From assembly GCA_900548505.1 (NCBI GenBank), contig URKI01000017.1, forward strand, positions 1 through 43,744: a stretch of 43,744 nt of DNA, written 5' to 3'. The notes under the pieces were generated by a model that did not search any database, was not told where the DNA came from, and was given only the letters and a program-made list of their open reading frames with translations. Shown here piece after piece: positions 7,588-15,019 of this stretch. The first letter of the stretch is position 1; the number at the start of each line of letters is the position of its first letter. The translations under genes and the position numbers were made by a program. This DNA is from an uncultured Oscillibacter sp. Its GTDB lineage: Bacteria > Bacillota > Clostridia > Oscillospirales > Oscillospiraceae.

Positions 7588-7616
7588 ATCATAGCGCCTT
7601 TCCTGTATAAATGCAA
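7588..7616 (-). promoter_or_regulatory. ltaE: Promoter of threonine aldolase gene
   Basis: Minus strand TTGCAT (7611-7616), 17-bp spacer, TATGAT (7588-7593), about 45 bases before the start codon. The 184-bp intergenic region also carries the upstream region of the divergent lipoprotein gene, for which I find an AAAGGAG ribosome site but no clear -35. Confidence 0.6.
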
Positions 7617-7726
7617 GGAGCAGAGGGATAATTCTGGTAAATGAAAAAAGGCTGGAACTTTTTCTCATGTCGGCACGTCAATAAAGCATCAATGATAAAA
7701 TCAAAAAGCATCAAAGGAGACAACAA

Positions 7727-8236
7727 ATGAAAAAATGGCTTGTAATGGCCCTGGCGGCCTGTATGCTCACCGGTCTGCTGGCCGGCTGCGGCTCTAAGGA
7801 GGAGGGCTCCGCCCAGGTGGATCTTTCCGCTTTTTATGAAACCCTGGCCGAGGAATACCACTGGTCCGAAGATCCCCAGACCAGCCAGGAGGGCGACCTT
7901 CTGATGTCCTCCGTGGAGGGCGAGCTGCTGGAATCCTACTATCCCGGTCTTGCGGATGTGGCCACCGAACAGCTGATCGTCAAGGCGCCCATGATGAGCT
8001 CCGTGGTCAACGAGGTGGTGTTCGCCCAGTGCAAGAGTGAGGATGACGCGGCATCCGCCGCCGAGATCCTCCAGTCCCGGGCCGACGCCCAGGCCGAGGG
8101 CGGCGCCTGGTACCCCGAGTCCATGGAAGCCTGGGGCAAGGCCAAGGTGATCCAGAACGGCACTTACGTCGCCATGATCGCCTCCGCCGAGCACCAGACG
8201 GAGATCGAGGATGCGTTCAACGCGCTCTTTGCGTAA
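7727..8236 (+). CDS. DUF4358-type lipoprotein
   Basis: 169-residue secreted lipoprotein. The N-terminus MKKWLVMALAACMLTGLLAG is a signal peptide ending in a lipobox (LLAGC) with Cys21 as the lipidated residue. The remainder matches my memory of DUF4358, a Firmicutes lipoprotein often encoded next to MBOAT and DHHW genes: ADVATEQLIVKAPMMSSVVN, then an alternating segment of variable and Glu/Asp-rich stretches. The ribosome site AAAGGAG lies eight bases before ATG. It precedes the MBOAT gene, separated only by a palindromic hairpin, suggesting an accessory role on the outer membrane face in surface polymer acylation. The function is not established. Confidence 0.8.
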   Translation: MKKWLVMALAACMLTGLLAGCGSKEEGSAQVDLSAFYETLAEEYHWSEDPQTSQEGDLLMSSVEGELLESYYPGLADVATEQLIVKAPMMSSVVNEVVFAQCKSEDDAASAAEILQSRADAQAEGGAWYPESMEAWGKAKVIQNGTYVAMIASAEHQTEIEDAFNALFA

Positions 8237-8256
8237 GAAAATCTGCAAACTGAATG

Positions 8257-8286
8257 GAACAGCGGCCGGAGCTCCGGCCGTTGTTC
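8257..8286 (+). other. Perfectly symmetric stem-loop between lipoprotein and MBOAT genes
   Basis: GAACA-CGGCCGGAG / CTCCGGCCG-TGTTC forms a long stem around an 18-bp GC-rich palindrome (8263-8280). There is no U tract after it, so it is a weak terminator, an mRNA processing or stability element, or an attenuator setting lipoprotein to acyltransferase ratio. Confidence 0.6.
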
Positions 8287-8308
8287 CTGTATGGTGGGAG
8301 GAAATCAC

Positions 8309-9703
8309 TTGGTATTCAGCAGTCTGACCTTTTTATTTGCCTATCTGCCCATCACGCTGCTGCTCTACTTCATGGTCCCGCTGGCATGGCGGAACCTGGT
8401 GCTGCTGGTGGTGAGCCTGTTTTTCTACGGCTGGGGCGAACCGGTGTACATCGTCATCATGTTCGTCTCTATCCTCATCGATTATACCCATGGCCTGTTG
8501 GTGGAAAAGTACCGCCACGACGACCGGAAAGCCCGGTGGTTCGTGGGGCAGTCCGTGGTATTCAACCTGCTGCTTCTGGGCTTTTTCAAGTACTGGGACT
8601 TCCTGGCGGCCAACCTTTCGCTGATCCCCGGCATCAGCGTGCCCCAGCTGGGGATCCCGCTGCCCATCGGCATCTCTTTCTTCACATTCCAGACCATGAG
8701 CTATACCATCGACGTTTACCGACAGGATGCACCAGTGCAGCGCAGCATGGTGAAGTTCGGCACGTTCGTGACCATGTTCCCCCAGCTGATCGCCGGTCCT
8801 ATCGTCCAGTATAAGACAGTAGCCAAAGAGCTGGACCACCGCATCAACACCAGCGAGGACTTCGCCCTGGGCTGCCGCCGCTTTTGCGTGGGCCTTGCGA
8901 AAAAGGTGCTGCTGGCCAATGCCGTAGGCAAGCTCTGGGATGCCCAGCTGGCCGCCAGCATGGGCGGTACGCTGACTGTGGCAGGCGGCTGGATGGGACT
9001 TCTGGCCTATGGCTTCCAGATCTATTTTGACTTTTCCGGCTATTCGGACATGGCCATTGGCCTGGGCCGCATCTTCGGTTTCCGGTTCGACGAAAACTTT
9101 GACTATCCGTATCTGGCCGCCTCCGTCACGGAGTTCTGGCGCCGCTGGCACATGTCCCTGACCGGCTGGTTCCGGGAGTACCTGTATATCCCCCTGGGGG
9201 GCAACCGGGGCGGCACGGCCAAGACCTTGCGCAACATTCTGATCGTTTGGTTCTGCACCGGCTTCTGGCACGGAGCCAGCTGGAACTTCGTGCTCTGGGG
9301 CCTCTACTTTGCCGCCTGGCTCATTCTGGAAAAGTATGTGCTGCGCGGCGCGCTGACCCATACGCCTGCCCTCATCAAGCACGCCTACACCCTGGTGGTG
9401 GTATTCGTGGGCTGGGGCATTTTCGCCATGGACGACCTGGGTGTGTGCGGACAGTATCTCTCCGCCTGCTTCGGCGGCGCACCCCTTTGGAGCAGCGCCG
9501 ACGGCTACACCCTGCGCAGCTACGCCGTGACGTTCCTGGTGCTGATCCTGGCCTCCACCACGCTGGGCCGCCGGCTCTTCCAGCGTCTGCCTCAGCGGGC
9601 GGAGCGGATCGTGACGCCGGTTCTGATGCTGGCATCTTTGCTGGTGTGCACCGCTTATCTGGTGGACGGCAGCTACAATCCCTTTTTGTATTTCCGGTTC
9701 TGA
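8309..9703 (+). CDS. MBOAT family O-acyltransferase (AlgI/DltB/PatA-like)
   Basis: Polytopic membrane acyltransferase of 464 residues that would pass acyl (commonly acetyl) groups across the membrane to a surface polymer. Signatures: the typical start VFSSLTFLFAYLPITLLLYF, PIGISFFTFQTMSYTIDVYR, FGTFVTMFPQLIAGPIVQY, FDFSGYSDMAIGLGRIFG, EFWRRWHMSLTGWFREYLYI with its conserved His, and FCTGFWHGASWNFVLWGLY with the catalytic-type His. A TTG start at 8309 is chosen because GGGAGGA precedes it at normal spacing and it yields the canonical MVFSS N-terminus; the ATG at 8291 lies upstream of that ribosome site. It works with the DHHW protein encoded next. Confidence 0.92.
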   Translation: MVFSSLTFLFAYLPITLLLYFMVPLAWRNLVLLVVSLFFYGWGEPVYIVIMFVSILIDYTHGLLVEKYRHDDRKARWFVGQSVVFNLLLLGFFKYWDFLAANLSLIPGISVPQLGIPLPIGISFFTFQTMSYTIDVYRQDAPVQRSMVKFGTFVTMFPQLIAGPIVQYKTVAKELDHRINTSEDFALGCRRFCVGLAKKVLLANAVGKLWDAQLAASMGGTLTVAGGWMGLLAYGFQIYFDFSGYSDMAIGLGRIFGFRFDENFDYPYLAASVTEFWRRWHMSLTGWFREYLYIPLGGNRGGTAKTLRNILIVWFCTGFWHGASWNFVLWGLYFAAWLILEKYVLRGALTHTPALIKHAYTLVVVFVGWGIFAMDDLGVCGQYLSACFGGAPLWSSADGYTLRSYAVTFLVLILASTTLGRRLFQRLPQRAERIVTPVLMLASLLVCTAYLVDGSYNPFLYFRF

Positions 9704-9718
9704 GAGGAGGAACATGCA

Positions 9719-10840
9719 ATGACAAAAGCATACAGCCGTTTTCTGACGGCCCTGTTCTGCCTCTTCCTGGGCGGCATGCTGGTGTGGTCCCTGGTCCTGC
9801 CGGACCGGGAGCGCTCCGAGGTAGAGAACCGGACGCTGAGCCAGTGGCCGGCGTTTTCCTGGCAGTCCCTGAAAGACGGCAGCTTCACCAGTGCCGTGGA
9901 GGAGTACTTTGCCGACCAGTTCCCCCTGCGGGACCAGTGGACCGTGCTCAAGGCACGGGCGGAGCAGCTGATCGGCAAATCCGAGTTCAACGATGTGTAT
10001 CTGTGTGGTGACCGTCTCATTGCCCAGGTAAAGGACCCGGAGGAGAACCTGGACGAGAAGAATCTTTCCTATGTGCAGCGGCTGGCGGAGAACGCGGACG
10101 TTCCCGTGTACCTGGGACTCATCCCGTCGGCGGCGGAGATCTGGAAAGATGACCTGCCCGCCGGAGCCCCCAGCTGGGACCAGGCCTCCTTTTTGCAGCA
10201 GGCAGAAGCCCTGGGGCTTCCCATGGTCGACTTTGACGGCGCCCTTCGCGCCCACGCAGACGAAAACATCTTCTACCGCACAGACCACCACTGGACCAGC
10301 CTGGGCGCCTACTACGGCTACACCGCCGTGATGGAGGCTCTGGGCAGGGGAGAGGACACGCTGCCCATGTCCGCTTTCACGCCGGAGACGGCCAGCACGG
10401 ACTTCAACGGAACGCTCTACTCCCAGTCCGGCATCCACTGGCTCACGCCGGACACCATCGAGTTCTGGGTGCAGGATGAGGGCCTTTCCATCACCTCCTG
10501 GCGCACCGGTGAGCCCCAGAGCGGCACCCTGTACGACCAGAGCTATCTTGAAAAGAAGGACAAGTACTCCGCGTTCCTGGGCGGCAATCAGCCCCTCTGT
10601 GTCATCCGCAACGAGGCAGCGGCAGGGAAGGGCAAGCTCCTTTTGATCCGGGACTCCTACTCGGACTCTCTGGCGCCGTTCCTGGCCCAGAACTTCGAGG
10701 AGGTACACCTGATCGACACCCGCTATTACCGCATGTCCCCGGCCCAGTACGCCGCGGAAAACGGCATCGACGAGATCTGCGTACTCTTCAGCATCCCCAA
10801 TTTCATCACAGAAAAGAGCCTGGTCTTTATCGGCCAATAA
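9719..10840 (+). CDS. DHHW family protein (AlgX/AlgJ-like SGNH-type O-acetylation partner)
   Basis: 373-residue protein with an N-terminal signal anchor (SRFLTALFCLFLGGMLVWSL), so the catalytic part lies outside the membrane. The family motif appears as FYRTDHHWTSLGAYYGY near residue 186; Asp and His of this motif correspond to catalytic residues of AlgJ/AlgX-type acetyltransferases. A Ser-containing block (LLLIRDSYSDSLAPFL) near residue 310 supplies the nucleophile typical of the fold. Ribosome site GAGGAGG is six bases or so before ATG, 15 bases after the MBOAT stop. Together they should acylate an extracellular polysaccharide or teichoic-type polymer; the acceptor is unknown. Confidence 0.9.
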   Translation: MTKAYSRFLTALFCLFLGGMLVWSLVLPDRERSEVENRTLSQWPAFSWQSLKDGSFTSAVEEYFADQFPLRDQWTVLKARAEQLIGKSEFNDVYLCGDRLIAQVKDPEENLDEKNLSYVQRLAENADVPVYLGLIPSAAEIWKDDLPAGAPSWDQASFLQQAEALGLPMVDFDGALRAHADENIFYRTDHHWTSLGAYYGYTAVMEALGRGEDTLPMSAFTPETASTDFNGTLYSQSGIHWLTPDTIEFWVQDEGLSITSWRTGEPQSGTLYDQSYLEKKDKYSAFLGGNQPLCVIRNEAAAGKGKLLLIRDSYSDSLAPFLAQNFEEVHLIDTRYYRMSPAQYAAENGIDEICVLFSIPNFITEKSLVFIGQ

Positions 10841-10844
10841 GAAA

Positions 10845-10877
10845 ACGCCCCGGAGCCTGTACTCCGGGGCGTTTTTT
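10845..10877 (+). terminator. Terminator, shared by DHHW gene and convergent BlaR-type gene
   Basis: An 11-bp stem ACGCCCCGGAG / CTCCGGGGCGT with a CCTGTA loop, T run on the plus side and A run on the minus side. Confidence 0.9.
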
Positions 10878-10881
10878 GTTT

Positions 10882-13800
10882 TCACTGGATGACGGTCAGC
10901 GAAACGGTCTTGTCGGTCAGATTCACCGTGTAGCGGTAGCTGCCTGCCAGATGCAGCAGCGTCTGGTCATCCTGAGAGAGCAACTGGTCCTCAAAGGAAA
11001 CGATATAAACCAATGTGCCGTCCAAAAAGAGCATGGTATCCGGCGGCGCCGCGCCCACCTCCTGAGCCTGTGGCAGGGGGAGGGATGCCTCCGTGCCATC
11101 CGCAAAGCGCAAGAGCAGCTGCTTATACACCTGCCCCATAGGGGACGCCCCCACCTGACTGCCCCAGTAGGCAATGCAGCCGTCTCCCTCCATGTACGTC
11201 TCCGGCTGGAAGAAAACCGGTTCCTCCGTCTCCTGCCAACCGCCCTGGCACCAGGCAAGCCGCTCGTCATAGGTCATGGAGTCCTGGTCAAAGGTCAGCG
11301 GCTGGTCGTAAAAGGCCACGTCGGCGGGGGAGTAGTCGCTCTGGACGACAGTCTGTGCCGCCGCATCCACCGCGGTGCGCCGCTCCACCTCGCTCAAAAG
11401 CAGCTCATAGGCCGCCCTGCCCTCCGCCGTCAGGGCGGTGGAGTTCCACGCGAGATTCTGCAAGCCCAGCTCCAGGAGATCTCCGTCTGACGTATCGGCC
11501 ATAGCGACGGCACAGGCCACCAGCACCTGCATGACGTGCTCCTGTTCCTGGGTGTCATAGGTGCCTATCAGGTTGAGAAATCGGGGCTGATTGTTGTAGA
11601 AGAGATAATATAGATCCACGTCCCGGATCTGAGAGGGCGTCAGCAGGCCGTTTTCCAGGATCATCTGTGCCACGCAGCCATCGAACAGGGGAGACTCCCT
11701 GCCGATATCTCCGGGAAGGTCGTTTTCCAGCAGAGTCGGACCGCTGCTGGTCATGGTGTGGAACACCAGATAGGGAGACTCTACATACATGCCGCCTACC
11801 CAGCCGTCCTCATCCACATAGGTACCGCCGGCCGGCATAATCCGCTCCGGGATAGGCGTGTGGAGTTCAAAGCCCAACCCATAGACCTTGATCCCCAGAT
11901 CCGGATAGGCAGGGGCCTCGTCCACCAGCTCCAGCGAGGTGATGCGCCAGTCGTCCCACTCCGGGGAGGCGTCAATAGCCGTGTAGTCCTCGTTCCAGGC
12001 CATTCCCTGGAACTGCTCCATATAGGCGCGCACCTGATCCCGGGCCGCGTCAAGAACTTTCTCCGGTACGTCGATACCGTCCGCCACATGATCGGTGTAG
12101 ATAGTGCTGTCCTTGTAAACCAGCAGATTTTCTCCATCGAAGTACACCCGGCGCCAGGCAGTGCCAGTAGTACCGGCATCCTCGCGCCCGGTAAAGGAAA
12201 CATCTCCCCAGAGGTTCAGACAGCGGCGGCTGAAATCCCATCCGTTGAAGTTCAGATTGGAAGCCTCCGGCCAGGCATTGGAAAGCAGCGCCGCAATGTC
12301 TGCTTCATAGATGGCCCCGTCCCGCCGGAAGAATACCTGAGCAGTGAAGCCGGTGGCGGCAGTCAGCTCATCGGTGCCATCGCCATCCAGGTCCATGGCC
12401 TGAGGCACGGCCACGCCGTAGGCCCGGAACAGGAAGGTCAGTGTGCCGTCATCAGAGACGGCGTAGTAGTCGTGGCAGTCGCTCTGATATCCGCCGGTCT
12501 CGGCGCTGCCGGTAACATAGTCCTCATAGGAGACCACCACGCCGGTATAGCCGAAGAGGGAGAAACTATCCATGGTCAGATAGTCTACATTGCTGCCCTC
12601 CGGGTAGGTGAAAAAGCACCCCGCGTCCCACGCCGCCATGCCGTCCCGGCCCGCGGCCTCGTCGTAGATGACGGCGGCATACACATTCCCATCCGTGGAG
12701 CGGTAAGGCCGGAAAGAGTATTCTTCGCCGCCTTGTGTGGTGATCAAAATACCGTAGCCCCGCTCCGCGCAGTCGTCCTGCCGGCGCGTCACGGTCACCA
12801 GCACCGGCACGCAGGGCACCGCGTCCTCCAGAGAGAGGGTCAGCACCGGATCGCCCTCCGGGTAAACAGTGGCGACGGCGGGCTTTTCAGCGGGCAGGTT
12901 GGAGACGAACCAAAGGCTTCCGTCCTCCTGCACCGCCAGCGTCACACACAGCCAGTCATAATCCGGATACCGTGCGAAATCGTCCGGGTAGTACAGCCGG
13001 ATGGTATCGCCCTGCCGCTCTCCGGCGGTGATGCGGACGCTGTGAAAGTAATTGGTGTCCCCGTGGCTATGGTAATAGGACTCGTACTGGGGCAGGTATT
13101 GGAAGTGCTCCATGCCGGTTTTGCTGGTCTTATCCAGCGTCAATCCGGTGTTTTCCAGCAGCACGGTGTCGATGGCATCCAGGGAGAGCTTATCCGTGGG
13201 ACAGATCAGGGTCCCGTCCGGGTCAAAGTTGCCGACCAGCACCCGTTCCACCTCCGTCATAGTCTCCGAAATGCCGGTGCCGCAGTAGAACAGCTCATAA
13301 AGGTCGATGTCCTCCGGCTGCTCGTAGAGGGAGGTCAAGAACTGGTTGTGGATGTGCATCCCCTCTGCATCGCTGTTGAAAAAATCCTCATTGAAGTAAG
13401 CCAGCTCGTCGCCGGTGAGGGGACGGTTTTTCTCAGAAGCCGCGCCGGTGAAAGTGACGGCACACACAGCTGCCGCCAGAGCGATGACCGCAAACAGCGC
13501 TGCAGAACGGGTCTGCCGGTTTTCCGCGATGCGCACGATGCGCTCTTTCAAGTGCCGCTTGTCTGCCGTCATGGTGGTAGCGGTCAGCAGGGGATTGGAC
13601 GGCCCCCGGCGCACAGGGATGAGGGCCAGCAGCGTCCTGCCGTAGGCGATGCGCTCCGCCTGGCCCAGGGACGCCATGGCCGATTCATCGCAGGCCAGCT
13701 CGCAATCTGTCTTGGACACCGCTGCCGCGATCCACACCAGCGGGTCGAACCAGTAGACGCTCAGGCACACGCACCGCAGCAGCGACCACAGTGGATCGCC

Positions 13801-14466
13801 GTGGCGGGCGTGGGCACTCTCATGGGCGATCACATGCCGGGTCCGCTCCGGCGAGGAGACCGCCTCCGGGGTAAGATAGATGGCCGGGCGGAAGAGCCCA
13901 AAGAGGCAGGGAGAGGGGAGACCGGGCTCCACCAAATAGGTAGGATATCTGCAGCCATCCACTGTATAATGTGTTCTTGCTTTACACAACTTTTGCCAGA
14001 ACTGCAGGTTGCAGAAAAAGAACCATAGCCCCGTTACCGCCATGCCGGCGTACCAGATGTACGGCAGCAGGGCTCCCAGGGTCAGCGTCTGCTGTTCCAT
14101 GACCGGGTAGGTGTAGCTATCCGTGTCTGGCATCTGTGCATCTGAATTCGTCCCGCCGGCAGGTGCGTCCGACACCGCCTGCGCCGGGGATTGAGCCGGT
14201 GCTGTTTCTACTTCGGTGGGCTCCCAGGCAAATACCACCCGGTCACCCACAGCCTCCGCCCGGCGGGCCAGCTGCTGCTCCACAGGCTGCGCTGCCGTCA
14301 GCACGGAGAAATCCGCCCCCGGCAGGGAAAAGGGCACCAGCAGCCGCACCAGTACCAGCGCCCACAGGGCGTACTGAGCCCGGCGGGTGATACGGCTGTG
14401 GAAGGCCCAACGCAGGGCCAGCAAAACCAGGATCAAAACCGAGGATGTGATCAAAATCTCTTTCAT
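10882..14466 (-). CDS. M56 (BlaR1/MecR1-type) membrane metallopeptidase with giant extracytoplasmic region
   Basis: 1194-residue sensor-protease. The first about 340 residues form the BlaR1-type module: N-terminal helices (ILITSSVLILVLLALRWAF), a central membrane part, the zinc motif HESAH inside RHVIAHESAHARHGDPLW (about residues 212-229), the third ligand region CELACDESAMASLGQAERIA, and a last helix near residues 315-335. Some 850 residues follow, presumably outside the cell, far larger than the beta-lactam sensor of BlaR1 and without SxxK/KTG penicillin-binding motifs that I can see. This part contains a duplicated DIDLYELFY-like module and a DLDGDGTDEL calcium-binding-like loop. Its ATG overlaps the blaI stop (14463-14466). 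Expected job: cleave the repressor on sensing an external signal, which is probably not a beta-lactam. Confidence 0.88.
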   Translation of the reverse strand: MKEILITSSVLILVLLALRWAFHSRITRRAQYALWALVLVRLLVPFSLPGADFSVLTAAQPVEQQLARRAEAVGDRVVFAWEPTEVETAPAQSPAQAVSDAPAGGTNSDAQMPDTDSYTYPVMEQQTLTLGALLPYIWYAGMAVTGLWFFFCNLQFWQKLCKARTHYTVDGCRYPTYLVEPGLPSPCLFGLFRPAIYLTPEAVSSPERTRHVIAHESAHARHGDPLWSLLRCVCLSVYWFDPLVWIAAAVSKTDCELACDESAMASLGQAERIAYGRTLLALIPVRRGPSNPLLTATTMTADKRHLKERIVRIAENRQTRSAALFAVIALAAAVCAVTFTGAASEKNRPLTGDELAYFNEDFFNSDAEGMHIHNQFLTSLYEQPEDIDLYELFYCGTGISETMTEVERVLVGNFDPDGTLICPTDKLSLDAIDTVLLENTGLTLDKTSKTGMEHFQYLPQYESYYHSHGDTNYFHSVRITAGERQGDTIRLYYPDDFARYPDYDWLCVTLAVQEDGSLWFVSNLPAEKPAVATVYPEGDPVLTLSLEDAVPCVPVLVTVTRRQDDCAERGYGILITTQGGEEYSFRPYRSTDGNVYAAVIYDEAAGRDGMAAWDAGCFFTYPEGSNVDYLTMDSFSLFGYTGVVVSYEDYVTGSAETGGYQSDCHDYYAVSDDGTLTFLFRAYGVAVPQAMDLDGDGTDELTAATGFTAQVFFRRDGAIYEADIAALLSNAWPEASNLNFNGWDFSRRCLNLWGDVSFTGREDAGTTGTAWRRVYFDGENLLVYKDSTIYTDHVADGIDVPEKVLDAARDQVRAYMEQFQGMAWNEDYTAIDASPEWDDWRITSLELVDEAPAYPDLGIKVYGLGFELHTPIPERIMPAGGTYVDEDGWVGGMYVESPYLVFHTMTSSGPTLLENDLPGDIGRESPLFDGCVAQMILENGLLTPSQIRDVDLYYLFYNNQPRFLNLIGTYDTQEQEHVMQVLVACAVAMADTSDGDLLELGLQNLAWNSTALTAEGRAAYELLLSEVERRTAVDAAAQTVVQSDYSPADVAFYDQPLTFDQDSMTYDERLAWCQGGWQETEEPVFFQPETYMEGDGCIAYWGSQVGASPMGQVYKQLLLRFADGTEASLPLPQAQEVGAAPPDTMLFLDGTLVYIVSFEDQLLSQDDQTLLHLAGSYRYTVNLTDKTVSLTVIQ

Positions 14467-14840
14467 GTCTGCTCACCTCCCGCGCGCTCCAAAATGGCCG
14501 TCAGCTCCGCAATGTCCGCCTCTGTCAGCGAGCGGCTGTCCACCAGGCTGCTGACCATCAGTCCCAGGCTCCCACCGTAGACCTTGGAGAGGAAGCTCTC
14601 CGTCTCCGCCAGGGCCGCATCCTCCCGGGCAACCGCGGGGAAGTACTGCTTGGCCCGGCCGCCCTCTTCATAGCGGACGGCGCCCTTGGCCTCCAGCCGG
14701 GAAAGCATGGTGATGACCGTGTTCTTGCTCCACCCGGTCTCCGGGTGCAGCGCGGCGGTCAGTTCCATGATGGTGCGGGGAGACTGGTCCCAAAGCCGAT
14801 TCATCAGCTTCCACTCACTGTCGGACAGATTGACCTGCAT
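14463..14840 (-). CDS. BlaI/MecI/CopY family repressor
   Basis: 125-residue winged-helix repressor, starting MQVNLSDSEWKLMNRLWDQS and containing TIMELTAALHPETGWSKNTV and ITMLSRLEAKGAVRYEEGGR, the recognition region of the family, then a dimerisation tail. The ATG at 14840 follows a perfect AGGAGGTGA site; longer open frame upstream lies in the promoter. Stop overlaps the start of the M56 protease gene. In this family the protease inactivates the repressor and derepresses both genes. Two operator-like dyads flank its promoter (see entries), supporting autoregulation. Confidence 0.93.
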   Translation of the reverse strand: MQVNLSDSEWKLMNRLWDQSPRTIMELTAALHPETGWSKNTVITMLSRLEAKGAVRYEEGGRAKQYFPAVAREDAALAETESFLSKVYGGSLGLMVSSLVDSRSLTEADIAELTAILERAGGEQT

Positions 14841-14858
14841 CTTGTTCACCTCCTGTTT

Positions 14859-14876
14859 GGTATACGATTGTCTACC
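14859..14876 (-). promoter_or_regulatory. Operator-like dyad 1 for the BlaI-type repressor
   Basis: GGTATACGATTGTCTACC, an imperfect inverted repeat sharing the half-site TGTCTACC with the second dyad. It lies downstream of the predicted transcription start, 19 bases before the repressor's start codon. Confidence 0.6.
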
Positions 14877-14889
14877 TTTTTCTGATTTG

Positions 14890-14920
14890 ACTGTATCAAA
14901 ATGGTAGACACTTGTCAACC
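14890..14920 (-). promoter_or_regulatory. Promoter with operator-like dyad 2 of the BlaI-BlaR-type operon
   Basis: Minus strand TTGACA (14913-14918), 17-bp spacer, TACAGT (14890-14895). The dyad GGTAGACACTTGTCAACC (14903-14920; 7 of 8 half-site positions symmetric) covers the -35, so bound repressor would block polymerase. The same GTAGACA half-site occurs in dyad 1. Confidence 0.75.
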
Positions 14921-14958
14921 ACAAATTCGTTACAAAACGGAAACGCGCGCTTTCCTGG

Positions 14959-14987
14959 TTGACCCGGCGGCAGTTTTGCCGTAAAAT
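14959..14987 (+). promoter_or_regulatory. pcrA: Promoter of pcrA
   Basis: TTGACC (14959-14964), 17-bp spacer, TAAAAT (14982-14987), 32 bases before the ATG. It lies back to back with the BlaI-type promoter but about 40 bp away from the nearest dyad. No LexA box is seen here. Confidence 0.65.
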
Positions 14988-15019
14988 AAGCCTCGAAACT
15001 TTAGAAATCTGGTGAACAT

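Noticed and set aside
8257..8286. Palindrome GAACA...TGTTC read as a LexA box
   Set aside because: The half-sites are about 20 bases apart, not four; it is a hairpin.
8333..10885. 850-residue open frame on the minus strand opposite the MBOAT and DHHW genes
   Set aside because: Antisense shadow: it covers two well-recognised genes and crosses the terminator between DHHW and BlaR-type genes.
11758..14028. 756-residue open frame on the plus strand inside the BlaR-type gene
   Set aside because: The minus strand carries clear M56 motifs and a coupled BlaI-type gene; the plus frame has no domain and no ribosome site.
10882..14840. Beta-lactam resistance operon
   Set aside because: BlaI/BlaR-type genes are present, but no beta-lactamase or mecA-like gene is adjacent and the sensor lacks penicillin-binding motifs.
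14881..15019. Possible LexA box at the pcrA promoter
   Set aside because: I looked for CGAAC-N4-GTTCG between the BlaI-type gene and pcrA and found none; the dyads there belong to the BlaI-type pattern.
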